In this document: one piece after another, positions 47,060-60,051 of the stretch
Layout: each line of letters opens with the position of its first letter
How positions within the stretch are numbered: the stretch's first letter is position 1
Assembly (NCBI GenBank): GCA_947179155.2
Contig: OX359269.1
Location: 56,172,524 to 56,236,523 of the forward strand
Length of the DNA stretch: 64,000 nucleotides
DNA from: Hedera helix
Taxonomy: Eukaryota; Streptophyta; Magnoliopsida; Apiales; Araliaceae
Direction: 5' to 3'
Program-made: the position numbers and the translations under genes
The notes under the pieces: model-generated
What the model saw: only the letters and a program-made list of their open reading frames with translations
Databases searched by the model: none
Told to the model about the DNA's origin: nothing

Positions 47060-48790
47060 GTGAGTTTTAAATTTGTATCGAGAACATTACCGTCTTGAAA
47101 CTGATTTTGGGGTATAAATTTTCGCACTCCCTCCCCGCAATGCATGTGTATGTATGTTTGTATTATTGTTCTGAGAAAGTATGCAACAGCTAATATATAT
47201 ACAAAGTAACTGACATAGCTATGGTAACAAAATAATCTTACAAAAAATAGTTTAAAAATGATGCGGGGAGGTGTAATTAGTTGATGATCTCTGGGTCTAA
47301 TAATAATAATCAACCACAACTAACTACATCATTTTAGATCCATCTTTAGTAACCATTCTTTGGTCACCAAAGTACTATTACCCAATTTTTATTCGAATGC
47401 GTCAGTAATAGGTTTATACATTATGAGTTTTCAACTCAATTTATTATATATATACAAATTTGATAGTCCGTACTTTTGAAAGTATTTATTTCAAAATTTT
47501 CTTTGTAATTTTCTATATATAGTTATAGTATTTTTATAATATTTGTTGTAGATTTATCTAATTTAATTAAATATAATTACATTTATGCATTCGTGAAACT
47601 TGAAAAACGAATAGACTTGGGTATCTTACTAGTGCTAAAATTTCGCATCTATTATCAATAATTAAAAATTCAACCTAACTAAAAATTATCGAGTCAAATC
47701 GGTTGTAATTATTAACCACAACATTTATTACTGTCGAGTCAACTCGATTAGATAACATGAATCAATACTGAATTAACACGGTTAGATATTCAATTAATTG
47801 AAAACTAAACAGTCGGTCTACTTATAAAGCCACGGAACTTTTTATAACTACTTTTTGGTATAATGGAATCACATCTTATCTTAAAAAGAATTTAACTTAT
47901 TTAATTAATTTTATGCAGCAATTATTAATTCAATTAAAATTAAATATAACTTCTTACTCTTGTTCGGCCCTTTTCTTTCTTACATTCAGAGCGCGTGTGA
48001 AAGTAGGTTTAAATTATCCATATTATTTCTGATTTATTATAAAAAAAGTAAAAATAAAACCCTTTTCTTTCTTACATTCAGAGCGCGTGTGAAAGTAGGT
48101 TTAAATTATCCATATTATTTTTGATTTATTATAAAAGAAGTAAAAATAAAACGACTCATCCTTATATAATAAAAAAATTTGTGTTTAACTGTTCTATTAA
48201 AATAAAATTAAACCATTTCTATTCATGCTAAATTTATAAATTTTATTTTTTTAAAAAATGTATGAAATAACCTTTCCATCCTCTATATTCTATTCTATTT
48301 CTTCACCGATTATATTTCTTCAATCCAATCGCAGCATTACTCTATGGAGAAGCACAAACTTTTTTGATAAGATAGATGTGTCCTAAGAAGAATTTTTTTT
48401 TTTTTTTTAAAAGGAAAGAAATTACAAGCGCCTTTAAATAAGGCCCTAAATCATATTACAACCAACCAGACCAGCATATCAACCAAGCAAGCGGCTAGTT
48501 TCTAACAAAACACAGGATACTCGATACATTATATTACGTCGTGCCTTTTCCCTTCTCACATACCAATACATTCAAACAAGTTAAAATTCTCATTTCTCCA
48601 GTATCAACCATAACCTTTCGAGCGTTGAAAAATACTAATTAGAACCCCCAACTCCCTATTCACAAAAATTTTAAATTGGCCAAAACATATCAATGCATTT
48701 CCACTTACTAGTAATGACCACCGTTAGATATTGGGATAGCAACAGACAACTTTTCCAGGATCATAACGACATTTTTTAAATCCTCTGATC
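47060..48790. other. AT-rich intergenic with a 92 bp tandem duplication
   Basis: 47968-48059 and 48060-48151 are almost identical 92 bp units ('cccttttctttcttacattc...'). A 14-T run precedes 'aaggaaagaaattacaagcgc' at about 48396. The sequence near 48430-48790 is probably the SHOU4-like 3' UTR or flank. The missing last exon of the PNPOX-like gene was looked for here and not found. Confidence 0.5.
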
Positions 48791-51700
48791 TTATACTGGT
48801 ATAACATCAATTTTTGATGCGTCTTCGCATCTCAGAACAATGCCTTCCAGGCTAGCTGGAAGGATAAATTTAGACCATTGGCATCCTGTTGTGAATGGTT
48901 CCGGTGGAGGTACAATCATAAGTACATTGTCATTTCGCTGAACAACTCCCATCACACTAACTGTGCTTCCTTCTTTGATGTACCTACCAAAATAGAACCA
49001 ATTTTTTTTTAATGTTACATCCCCTAATGATTCACTTTGACAAACTTTCTGAAAAAGAATAAACCTGAGAGTAAACTGGATTTCCACTCCCCCGTTCCTA
49101 ATTTACCTACGCAGCATCAACAAAACGTGCAACAAGTAAACCCTATCAAAATCCCCACCTTCCCTGCTCTTTCATATTCTGCTTCCCCACTATATTTGTC
49201 AATGTCAATTTTGTGGCTTATATGGCATCATCCGTTGAGATCTTCTTTGCCACAATGGACCAAGTAATTTTCTGCAGGAGGTCAGGTGGGGCTTCCACCA
49301 TGGTGGAGAATTAAGATGAGATGGGATTGATTAACACCGTAAATGACTAATCTTTTGCAGGAAATGGTGATGGTGGGCAATTGAGATGAGGGAGAAAGAC
49401 CCAGAGAGAAAAAATAGTTAAAGACGAACATAAATTATACCAGAAATTATACTGGATCAGAATTAAGGAAGCTGATGTCAACTGTGATACTCAAACGCAA
49501 GCAATATAAAAAGTGAAGAAAGCCCAGGGAGATTCATGAAGCGAGACTAGCAGAATCGTGGGACATCAAAAGTGGGAAGTTTCAATTGTTTTCTTTGATT
49601 TGAATTGATGGTGTTTTTGCTAGTGCTGCGTATATAAATCGGGGGACTGGATAACCAGTTTACTCTAAAACTTATCAGAAATTTAAGACTAAACATAAAA
49701 TTAAATGCTAATTAGGATATAGATGTCTTAATTTGTCCTCCAATTACTGTGTAAACTGTGGTCAGGATAAAGACTGTACTTGGTAGATATGCAAAATGCT
49801 TCAGCACCATACTACTGTTGTCTGCTACATGGTATATAAAAACATGGAGTAATTTATAATCAACATAAAGAGATTCTCATGATGCTTAAAGAAAAAACAA
49901 TACTTTTCATGTACCCCACATACTATGATCTTAACTTTATCGACTATTGACTAAATCAGAATATACCAGTAGGAAAGCTAACTTAAGATTTTAAATATAT
50001 AAATAAATAAAGAAATAGCAAAAAAAAATTAAAAATATACCCTTCTTTTAATCGCATTACACGATCATCACTTGAAAGGTTCCTCTCACCCAACCACCTG
50101 ACAAATTCTGGAGATAAGTCTTTATTTAAAGGGTTAATATCAACAACAGATTCCTCCACATAAGGAGTAATCCTTGCGCCATAACCACTCTTAACCAATG
50201 CTCTCAACCCAGACTGAAAATCAGAGATGTAGAAGTCAACCACGTGCCTCTGCCAAATAAAACAAACAGAATGCATGAATCAATATTATGAAACCTACAC
50301 AGCACAGAAAATAATTGGAAACAGCCAGAAATTACTAGAGGTGTTCAATTAGATGGAGAAGACCTTATGACTTTAGTCAATTATGAGGTGGGTAACTATA
50401 TTCATATGGTGCCAGAGACATTCATATCCGACACAAGCTCTAGATCATTCGAGGATAAAACAGCTATTATATTCTTCTACATAAGAAATCTAACACGCTG
50501 AAGAAATCAAGAAACAGCTGAGGGAAGATGATAAGCAATATATTAAAAAATTGAAGCCCACATATTAGCTACTCACCTCTGATGATTGAAGCCCCCACGT
50601 ACATCGACGATGAGTTGGGTTGGCAGCTTTTGAATCCCATCCTCGATACTCATATAAACATGTAGATGTATAGACACATCTTGGAACTCTATGGAAGGAT
50701 GAGTCCAGGGGCACATTTCCACAGGTCACCACCTTCACAAATAAACTGACCACAATTTAAAAGCTAAGCAAAGATGTTAATCAAGCACATGCAAGCACAA
50801 AAATTATTATATATAAAAAAAAACCCAAATGCAATAAGACTTGGTCAAAACAAATGCAATAAGTTTTCACTCATGCATATTTAGTATGTAGCTTTAATCG
50901 CTTCAACATCCTTTCTATATGCATCAGGTACTGATGCCAATCATGCCATAGCATTTTCATCACAATCCTCGGTCGCAATTACCAAAAACTGGGCATTGAA
51001 AACTGATTTCAGTTTTGGTCTTACTTTTGACTTGTACGATCAACATTATATTCTTAGAACTTCTTATTCCTAGAAATCTTTCTCGAGGTTAAATAATAGG
51101 ATTAAAAACAATTTCAATCCTGAACTATAGGCTTCTCTGGTCAGAAGATCCAACTGCAAAATGTAACCAAAAGAAGAACTTATGATTTTTATTATTATTT
51201 TTTGTTGGGGGAAGAGAGAGAGAGAGAAGTTAATTAAACCCAAGGTGTGGGAGAAATGGCAGATCCCTTAAGGATTAAACTCAAGGTCACTGGTTCCAAA
51301 TCCCCATACTTGGGGACCAATATTAGTTGAGAGAGAGAGAGAGAGAGGGGTTACTTAACCGCTTAAAAAGAACACTTCCAGCCACCCATCAGGCTTTTTA
51401 TATATATATATATATACATTTTGTGTGTGTGTGTGTTGGGGGGGGGGGGGGGGGGGGATAGAAATACTCCTTAGGTGGTGTATTAACATCGTGAATGCAA
51501 AGATTGAGTCACAAATCAGATCTTCCCAACAAAACAAACAAAGTAGGAGGGGGGGGGGGGGGGGGGGGGGGGGAATCTCATAGATACACTTGGGTTTAGC
51601 TCCACAGATGAGATTGGTGCGCTTGTAGGAGAAATCAATTGAAACAATATTTGATGAAATTTATGCATCTAATAACGGTTTCCGATAAATTAATCGGTAA

Positions 51701-54700
51701 ATAAGATAGGTTACAGAGATTAAATGATAGAAATATAACAAGGTTATATGAAATAGAGAGTACAGGATGGTTGGGTGGGTTTTCCTTATATATATATATA
51801 TATATATATATTTATTTTTCCTTTGAAACAATGGGTGGGCCACTGGGATTTTCAATCCTATGGTCTTATATGTAGTAGTTTTTTTTTTAAAAAAATTATT
51901 ATTATTATTGTGGCTGTTATTATTATTTTTTGCAATGTTTCTTTATTCACTAGAGTATATGAATTTTTTTATATAAATATATTTAACAATATTATGCACT
52001 CATTTTTTTATTAGACTGTATATTTATAATTATATAATTTTTTTAAGCAACTCAGACAGTTAAAATGGTAAAATAGTGTCATTCAGAATTTCAAATGTTT
52101 TACATATTAGTTACCAAACTTTTTCAGTTCAGATGCTCTTTTATTCAGATGATTTAATTTATTAAGATATACTAATTATTCAAATCTTAATTACTCAGTA
52201 TTATCAAACACCACCTTACTCTGTAATAAATTCACTAAAAGCTCCAAAAATGGGGTCCACCCACGTACACATGTAGTATACAAAGCTAGTCTTTCTTATT
52301 AAGCTAAAAATATTTACATTCACAGAGATCAAATCATGGTTGCAAACAAGAGGACCAAACATCTCACTTATATGCACTTTCGAAGCAACTCGCAAGTGTA
52401 GATGGTCAATTTTGAATTATTAGCAACCTCAGGCTTCTCACTCTCTGAGCTCTTGATTTCCAAGTTTTTCCTTTTTAAATAGTTAAACCCCACATCCATT
52501 CGTATAATAAGTACTCTGAAACTTAAATTTGCTGTGACTGTAGCAATTTTTTTTTGGTTGTTAAGTAAATCATTTGTATTAAAAAAAGGCACCAAGAGGG
52601 TGCCACCTAAGTACAAAGAGAGAGATGAAAAACTAACAATTTTTTTCCAGCCAAAAAGTCTTATAAGAAAGCTCAGGGTCAGCACTAAAAAAGGCGCATA
52701 CTTGCATCGGTGAACTAATTAGCAATGAAAGTGTGTACAATGATATCTAAGTCAATATGCAAATTGCGAGTTTAGAAAGAGGATAATGGACTTCAATGTG
52801 ATGCAGCAGGCAATTATGGGAGCTCCAACAACCTCTGATTTGGATCATGGGAAGTTCTGTTTGTGGTATTCATGCGCAGATGGATATAATAGAGAAAGTT
52901 GTCCCTAACAGTGGTCTGATGCTGTTACAAAGATATAATATAGCGCTTAGTGATGATAGTTCTTGATCAGAGGCTCGTCTGTTGATGCAATTGGGGTGAT
53001 CAATGAAAGTGCACAATCATGGTGGTTTAATTTAGGGGGTATACATGTTACTTTGAGGATTCAGACGATGTTGAGATCAGGTGAGATTGAGCTGGAGAAT
53101 TAATGACCAAGGGTCACCGTAGCTGGGAAAGTGTAGTGGTAGAGATTGAGATGGAGGAAATTATAGTGGGGCAATGGAAGCAGGTCAAGTCTATCAATTC
53201 AAAAAATATACACATCATGGGCCAACTTCATTATCAATTTATCATAGTGGAAGACACATGAAAGATGGGGTATTGGTGTACCATGATAAAGCAAGTTCCT
53301 TAGGTGGTGAAGGTTAATGGGAGGCTTAATGCATTTAATTTTAGGGTTTGACCCTAAAGCACAAAACTCAAGTGAAAATTTTATCAAGTTATATTATATA
53401 TATATATAGAGAGAGAGAGAGAGAATAGACGATCCATACAAATGGTGGCATAAGGCCCTAAGTGGCCACCAAATCTTAAACATCCATTGCAAGATCTAAC
53501 AACCAAGGTTTAAAAAACAACGGGGCTGCAACACTATGTTGCGGACTAACTTAATTACAACAACACTGCGATGCAGAAGAAGAAATACTATTTTGAACTA
53601 TTAGAAAAGCAACTTCCCTACCGCAACATTCAGTCCCTGGACTGAGCTCTTAGTCCTGACACCGAATGGGAGGCCCATGCTAGCTCCACGCGGGATGAAG
53701 TCTGACAAGTCTTACTAGAGCCGGGTAGCCAAGCTAATCCAATGAGGGAGGCAAGCTTTATGGATGGATGCACCAGAGATGGATATAAAGTCTTCCTAAA
53801 GATGACCGGAGGGGTGGTTGCGAAGAATCTTATTTATTTATTTTGAAGTGTTGACTGTCAAAACTAGCAAAAATCTGGTGGACATTTAAGCCATGTAGCC
53901 AATATTTGGTATGAATCGACTCCCATATATATATATATATAGTTGTAGACACGTATTTAAACTATTAATGAATTACCATCTAGAGAAAATAAAACAGAGA
54001 AGAAACCCAAAATTGCCAAGCAATTAGTATTCTTGTCCAAATACACCAACAAAACCATCTCTAAATCCATTTAATAGTGAAAACTACGAGTTTACGATCT
54101 CATCCTTTACAGTTGTAAGGCTTCCCTAATAGGGCTGAGCAAGAAACGAATTTGGCCCCGAAACCGCATAAAAAATCGATCATACTGCACCAACGGTTCA
54201 GGCGTATATGACGATTTTAAGTAGGTTGAGAAATCACATATGTGGTTTGGTTTCGGATTTTGTAGTCTACCGTACAGCCAAAATCGCACCACACCAATAA
54301 TGTTTATCGTATATTTTTTAAAAGTTACAAGGCCACATCATTTTGGCCATTTATGAAAATTGTAACTGATTCACTTATGAAAATAACCATCTTTTGATTA
54401 TTTCTTGTTTGCTTATTTTCTTTTTATGTTTAATCAATAATGTGGTATTTGACTATTTGAAAAAAAATTGTTGGGTTTTTGGCAAATTAGTATTTTAGCA
54501 AATGGATTTTTATTGGAAACTTGTTTATTGCAGACTTGGGATTTTGCATTTTTGTATCTCCACTTTAACTTGTTTTTTTTCAAAATTGTAACCTAACACA
54601 ATTGTCTCTTTCTCATGAAAAAGATATTTTTTAGTACGTATATGTTCAATTTTTTGAACCTGAAACCGTACCAAATGAAACCGCACTGCACGTTTCAAAA

Positions 54701-56464
54701 CTGTATTGCACCAATCACAAGCGATTTCATGTGCAGTTTTGAATTTGTTAAACCGCACCTGAGCAATTTCATGTGCGATTTGGGCTTCCAACCGCGCCAA
54801 ACTACATCATGCTCTATGTTATTCCCTAACATGGCCTACAAGGAAAATACCATCCTTCTAGTTTCTATTTGAACTAATTCGCCCCGCTTGAACAAGAATT
54901 TCTATACTTTTTAACCATCCCAACATACACTACCAAATCAAAAAGTTTGAAGACTTGCTTGAAGCTAGACGAGTGGGGGTGGGGGAAGGATTTGAAATCT
55001 CAACAATTTAGACACTATTTCTCTTGGGCTTTCACTTTCTACTCTCGAGGATGGTCGAGATGGTCTCCTAGATTCCGAACTAAAGTATAACATCTCTCTC
55101 TTTCTCTCGTCGAATTTGGGTAATTTTTTTTCTCTTTAACCCCTAATTCAGAGCTAATAATTTAATTCACTGAATTCTTCATATGATTGATCTGTGGGAA
55201 AAATCCTTTATTCTAACCATGGCAGTACCTCCGAATCCGTGACACACACACACATATTTATTAGCAGATTTATATTATTTATTAATTTACGACACTTACA
55301 TGCTGACGGTGATGCCGCATGTCAAATGTTTGACTTGGACAGTCGCCAACCATGACCGAGTCTTTCTACGTATAAGTCTAGATCCTGGATTATTAAATCT
55401 GGAGAGGAAGAGTCAAGGTCAAAAAGAGGATTCTTCATTTCTTTCTCCCATTCAAAACTTTGGTATAGGTTCAAATCCTATTGGACACAATTTATTTCCA
55501 TATATATTTTTAGTAAAAAAATCAACAAGTACATCTCAACTTTATCAAAAAAGAGAAAACATACCCCGGATACCTTCACATATTGTCCATCTTTCGCTGT
55601 TCTAAGCTCAGCATCTGGGTAGTGGGTAATAAAGTGAATGATAGATCTTCTTCCCCAACAAGTATTCCAGGTGAATAATGCTGCAACAATTCCGAAAAGG
55701 ACCGCAACAACAATGAGGAGAATAGCATTATGGACAGCCCCAAGAATGAAACCACCCGCAATGAACCCCATCACAAAGAGCAGAATCATTGACCACAAAA
55801 TTGGCTTTGGGAAGTTCCTCTTAAAGGAATAGTCCTCGTCTTGGCTAATAGTTGTCACGGCCTGGTTATTAGTAACAGATGAACCATGTAGTTTGATTGA
55901 ACCTTTGGAGTCCAAAGGACCAGAAACCTTCTTCCTTGGGGCCCCTGATGAATTTAGTGGGCCAGAAGAGAAGGGACCAGATGTGATGAGTCCTGTTGTA
56001 GGGAGAACCGGTGGTAAAGGACCGGAGTTTTGGCGCATAACTGGAGTCACTCCACCAGATTGGGGCCCAGATGACTTCTTTAATGGTTCCCCGTGTTTAT
56101 TCAGTGGTCCAGAGCTCGACTTCTTGACATTAACTGAACCAGAAATCCCACCTGACACAGGACCTGATGTGGAATAGCTAGCCCTAGCTGCGGTATTAGG
56201 CATGATTGGTCCAGAATGTGAAGCACTTCCTGCAAAAGATCCAGTTCTTGAAGGAGCATTAGTTATTGGTCCAGATTTCCTCGCCTTGGATCCATCCACA
56301 GGTAAATCAAACATCTTCCCAAGCTCTCCTGACTTTTTGATGTCTCCGCCAGTATATGGCATGGCCGTTGAGCTCATTGTAGTGGTCCTTTCTTTCGGCT
56401 GCTCAGGCCGACCTGATACATAAAGGCCATTGCTAAGCTGATGAGATGGGAATCTGGAACCCAT
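48791..56464 (-). CDS. SHOU4: SHOU4-type membrane protein (formerly 'ubiquitin-specific protease C19-related')
   Basis: Plant membrane protein; Arabidopsis SHOU4/SHOU4L bind cellulose synthase subunits and limit their exocytosis. Four exons, 55565-56464, 50577-50732, 50041-50249 and 48791-48983, join in phase to 1458 nt (485 aa). Residues 1-218 are disordered, rich in repeated 'SGP' tripeptides (about 64-184). Two hydrophobic segments at about 222-243 and 246-266 are followed by the conserved globular part: 'VVTCGNVPLDSSFHRVPRCV', 'HVVDFYISDFQSGLRALVK', 'FVRWLGERNLSSDDRVMRL', 'KEGSTVSVMGVVQRNDN' and the C-terminus 'IDVIPV'. The start at 56464 (MGSRFPSHQL) is the family start; an in-frame ATG at 56497 is ignored. 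Despite its old name I see no protease motif. No stops or bad splice sites. Intron 1 (4.8 kb) carries a hAT element and G runs. Confidence 0.93.
51438..51573 (+). repeat. Two long poly-G runs (20 and 25 G) in SHOU4 intron 1
   Basis: G runs at 51438-51457 and 51549-51573, the first directly after a (TG)n tract and near (TA)n and (GA)n tracts. Runs of this length can form G-quadruplexes. On the transcript they are C runs, since the gene is on the minus strand. Lengths may be inexact. Confidence 0.85.
52050..54121. other. SHOU4 intron 1 sequence, no gene seen
   Basis: Includes a GC-richer stretch at 52800-53200 and another at 53630-53840 without recognisable coding frames, and short (TA)n/(GA)n runs at 53393-53423 and 53926-53941. 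I compared these with common organelle genes from memory and saw no match. Confidence 0.35.
54130..54821. mobile_element. hAT-like element, family member 3 (692 bp), TSD TTCCCTAA
   Basis: A perfect 8 bp duplication, TTCCCTAA, at 54122-54129 and 54822-54829. The ends are TAGGGCTGAGCAAG and, in reverse complement, TAACATAGAGCATG. The interior shares 'caccaacggttcaggcgtat' and 'aaaccgcac' blocks with 42450-42990. It lies in SHOU4 intron 1. Confidence 0.85.
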
Positions 56465-58300
56465 CGGGCTTCTTTTCAGTATTGTGCAGGGGTGCACACA
56501 GTAAGTGCCGCTTCAAGTATACTGCAGTGAAACTTAATAGATCTCTAAAAAGAAAAAAAAAGATGTTAATTAAATTCATTATACATAATGTGGAACTTTA
56601 TTGTCAGCAAGTGTACCATATCAAGAAGATAGAAGTATACGAAATATACGAATTCCTTTAAAGTTTACATATAGATACAGAGTAGGATCAGAGCAGATTC
56701 AAATTGGCAGAGACAATAAAAGCATTACTCCATCAAAATTGACAGAATAAGGCTAGAGGTGATTTATTAATGTGATCCCCAATATTCATCCAGCCAGACA
56801 AATTTAGAAAGATAAACAGAAGGGGGAAAAACACTAGAGGTATGAAGAGAAAACATTTACAAATGTTAATTAACTTAATTTTAGTCGAAACAATTTTTTT
56901 ATAGCAAGTCTATAATATTCAACAAAGCAACAAGGTTGTGGAAATTAAATGCTGAAGCCTGAAGCGAACTCACGGAAATCTTCCCCCACCCCAAAATAAG
57001 ATGATGGAATCTGCAGGATTTGTTAGTGGATAAGGCCCCAAAAGGTATACAACCTAAGATCTTATTAAGATACAAACTATACTACCCATTTGAGAAGGAA
57101 AAAAGAGAGCATATAATGCATAGACCTGAAAAAACCAACTGCTAAGAGGAGCAATCCAACCAGCACCCTACAGAACACCAAGAATCAACAGGTATGATGA
57201 CCCAGATAAACTTCATCTTAAGCACATTTGAAGGTAATCAAATACTCACAAAAAAGAAGAAAACATATAAAACTTTCTGTAGAATCCCAGCAAATTCTGA
57301 TTTTGGAAGCAACTAATTTTAAATCAGTAAGATAGCCTAAAAGTAAGAAAGCCAATCTGTTGTTAAACATACATGTCGTCCTGAGAAGCCCCTTTCCCTT
57401 AACACCATCCCATCTCCCCTTTTCTCCAATACAAATAAAGAAAGAAAGACACACATATAAATACACACTTGTATAAAAAGACATCCATAGAAAACCACCC
57501 TGTAGTGAAACATACATGTCGTCATGGGAAGCCCCTTTCCCTTAACACGACCCCATCTCCCCTTTCCCCAATACAAATAAAGAAAGAAAGAGACATATAA
57601 AAAGACATCCATACACCTATTATGGACATAGATCAGAAACATTTAGAAAAAATTAAACAAAGACAGCAATAGACATAGATCAGAAACGTTTATAAAAAAA
57701 TTCAACACATAGACAGCAAATATCCAAGAAAAATCCACCAAACCCTTCCATGGTTATGGAAGACATCCCATATCTATAAATCCGAGAGGCTAAAATGTTA
57801 TCATCAACCCAAAATTTCAAAATCGGATATTAAAGCGTACGGCTGAAACGGAGAGCTCATCTCAAAAACGAACAACGAAAACAAAAGACTGGATCAAAGT
57901 CCAAATTAAGGAAACAAGCATACCCATTTAAGCGTTTCAGCCGAAAACGAGAGAGAATAAAAGCAGATCGGTGGTCACGAGCAGCAGCACAGACTAGACT
58001 AAAGAAGTAGTGATTGAGAGAGAAAAAGGGAAAGAGGATTGGGAGTGGAATGGGAACAAAATTAGATATACCTGAGACAGAGAGGAAGAAGAGGAAGACA
58101 CCGAATTTGGTGGAATAGAAATCAATGTCAATGTCAAAAGGTGACTATGAAACATGTAGTGGTAGGAAGAATGCTAGCATTCTACTCCTAGTTAGTGGAG
58201 CACTTAATAAGAAGAATATTGTGGATCGATCCCATCGCCATATACATCTACTCTTCTTCGTCTTTCTTTCTTTCTTTCTTTCTTTCTGCGAGTCTTCAGA
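56465..58300 (-). promoter_or_regulatory. SHOU4 5' region: probable 5' UTR intron, tandem repeats, promoter
   Basis: The 5' UTR is probably split: 57930-58070 has the look of a leader exon (purine/pyrimidine-balanced, followed on the gene strand by GT near 57922). The intron would hold two tandem duplications: about 142 bp period at 57368-57615 ('acatacatgtcgtc') and about 47 bp period at 57625-57716 ('gacatagatcagaaac'). A (CTTT)n run lies at 58260-58287, upstream of the presumed start of transcription. Confidence 0.4.
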
Positions 58301-58740
58301 AACCAGAACAATTGGTGGGTTGTCTCGTCCGGCAAAATAATAACCCCTTCAAACACACTCACCGAAGATTAAAAAATACTCCATAAAGAAATTAATAATG
58401 ATAAAAATAAGTGGCCGCCACCACCACTACTACTACAGTAGTTGTATTACACTACCTTTTGCCGATTTCAAGTATTTCAACCCAGATAAACTGGTGGTCG
58501 GATTAACATTTTTCGTTTGTGCGTTAAGGAGAGAAAAGTAGATATTGAAGGAACATATTAACATTCTAATGTTTTTTATTTTGATATAGCTTTTTAAAAT
58601 TTAATATTTTTTCTGCTACACAAGAAAATTTCGTTTTTATAATTTAATGACATAATTATTTTTTATGTTTATCTTTAAAAGAAATAAAATTATAATTTAA
58701 CACTTATGACATAATAATAATAATAAAGTTACCATCCTAA
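58301..58740. other. Intergenic, AT-rich
   Basis: No coding or element signature seen, apart from short (AAT)n near 58710. Confidence 0.4.
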
Positions 58741-58748
58741 ACTTAATA

Positions 58749-60043
58749 GTGTATTCAATTAAGATTTTTAAAAAAATTTAAAGACTCTTTTTAAGTGACA
58801 GATTTTTGTAGAGTTCGTTGACTTTTAATGACTTTAAAAACTTTTAAAATGACTTTTAAAGATTCCATGAAATAAATAACATACTTTTATAGACTTTTTA
58901 CTAAAGACTTTTATATACTTTTAATATATCTTGTAACTTACATTATTAACCATTTTGTTGAAGATGTCGAACAATATGCTTTGAAGAAAACTATAGAAAT
59001 GATGAACTGGGTAGATTGGTTTGGTCTGGAAGTATCTCCATCATTACACCTTTGACATAATAGAGTATCACATAACCCAATGATCACAAATGGATAAAAA
59101 ATTAAGGGGATAACTGATTAGAGAAAATTACACACCGCTTTATAATGGAAAAAGTTTATAAACCACATAGAACTTTAAAATTTTCTATTATTTTTTTACT
59201 GCTAGTACCTAAATATTGTAATTACAATTTTAACTCAACAACATAAAATGACATTCGCAACCAAATGAAAGGAGGGGTTATTCATGAAAATTCTCCATAG
59301 AAACAGTTGCTAAAATACGAACAATTTTATTAGACAGTTTACTTAGTATATCATTATTTATCAAAAGTTTTATAGGAGACATTTTCAAATCACTAGTATA
59401 AATGACATCCAAAATATATTAAATCAACACTAACATGTAAACTTACACAGTTGATGAGGATGAACTATGCTATATTTTTATTCCCTAAATGTTAAGTTTT
59501 TGTAATTATTTTGTACCTAAATGTATTAATATTTATTTTAATTTGATTTTGATATATTTTGTGAGTTTTCAATTAATTTATATTATTTTATGTTATTTTA
59601 TACTATTTTTATTTGTTAGTTTTTAAGTATTTTTATTATTTTAGGAAAATTATTTATTATTATGTGTTTTTATTAATTTTATTTGTATTTATTTTATATT
59701 ATTTTCATCTTCTCCCTTTCTCAAATATTTAAAAGTTTTTGGCAAATATTTGGAAGTCTTTGGGCATGAGGTCAGGCTTCGGAAGATTTTGAATATGAAT
59801 AAATCTTGTTTTAAAGTCTATCAAACTACACAATTTGATATAAATCTTTAAAATCTATGACTTTTTGAATACCAAAATACTTTTATAGACTTTGTAAAAG
59901 TTTTAATTCAATACCACATAACTTTTAAAGACATTAGAAAAGTTGTAATTGAATACCACTAAACTTTTATAAACTCTTTAAATGTCTTGATTGAAAAGAA
60001 CTAAACTTTTAAAGTCTTTACAAATCCTAATTGAATGCACCCT
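58749..60043. mobile_element. Non-autonomous DNA transposon with TIR 'GTG(T/C)ATTCAATTA(A/G)GATTT'
   Basis: The left end GTGTATTCAATTAAGATTT pairs with the reverse complement of the right end, GTGCATTCAATTAGGATTT. The flanks are acttaata and ccttaata (7 of 8 match). Many subterminal copies of 'gacttttaaag' occur at both ends, a pattern known for transposase-binding regions. At 1.3 kb it has no coding frame. The superfamily is uncertain (hAT by duplication length). Confidence 0.7.
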
Positions 60044-60051
60044 CCTTAATA

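Noticed and set aside
46777..47319. 180-codon minus-strand open frame
   Set aside because: It runs antisense across the exon at 46948-47059 of the PNPOX-like pseudogene and has no recognisable family.
53630..53840. Possible organelle DNA insertion
   Set aside because: GC-richer than the surroundings, but I could not match it to any plastid or mitochondrial gene from memory.
55893..56423. Plus-strand Gly-Pro-Glu-rich open frames
   Set aside because: Mirror image of the SGP-repeat codons of the SHOU4-like gene on the opposite strand.
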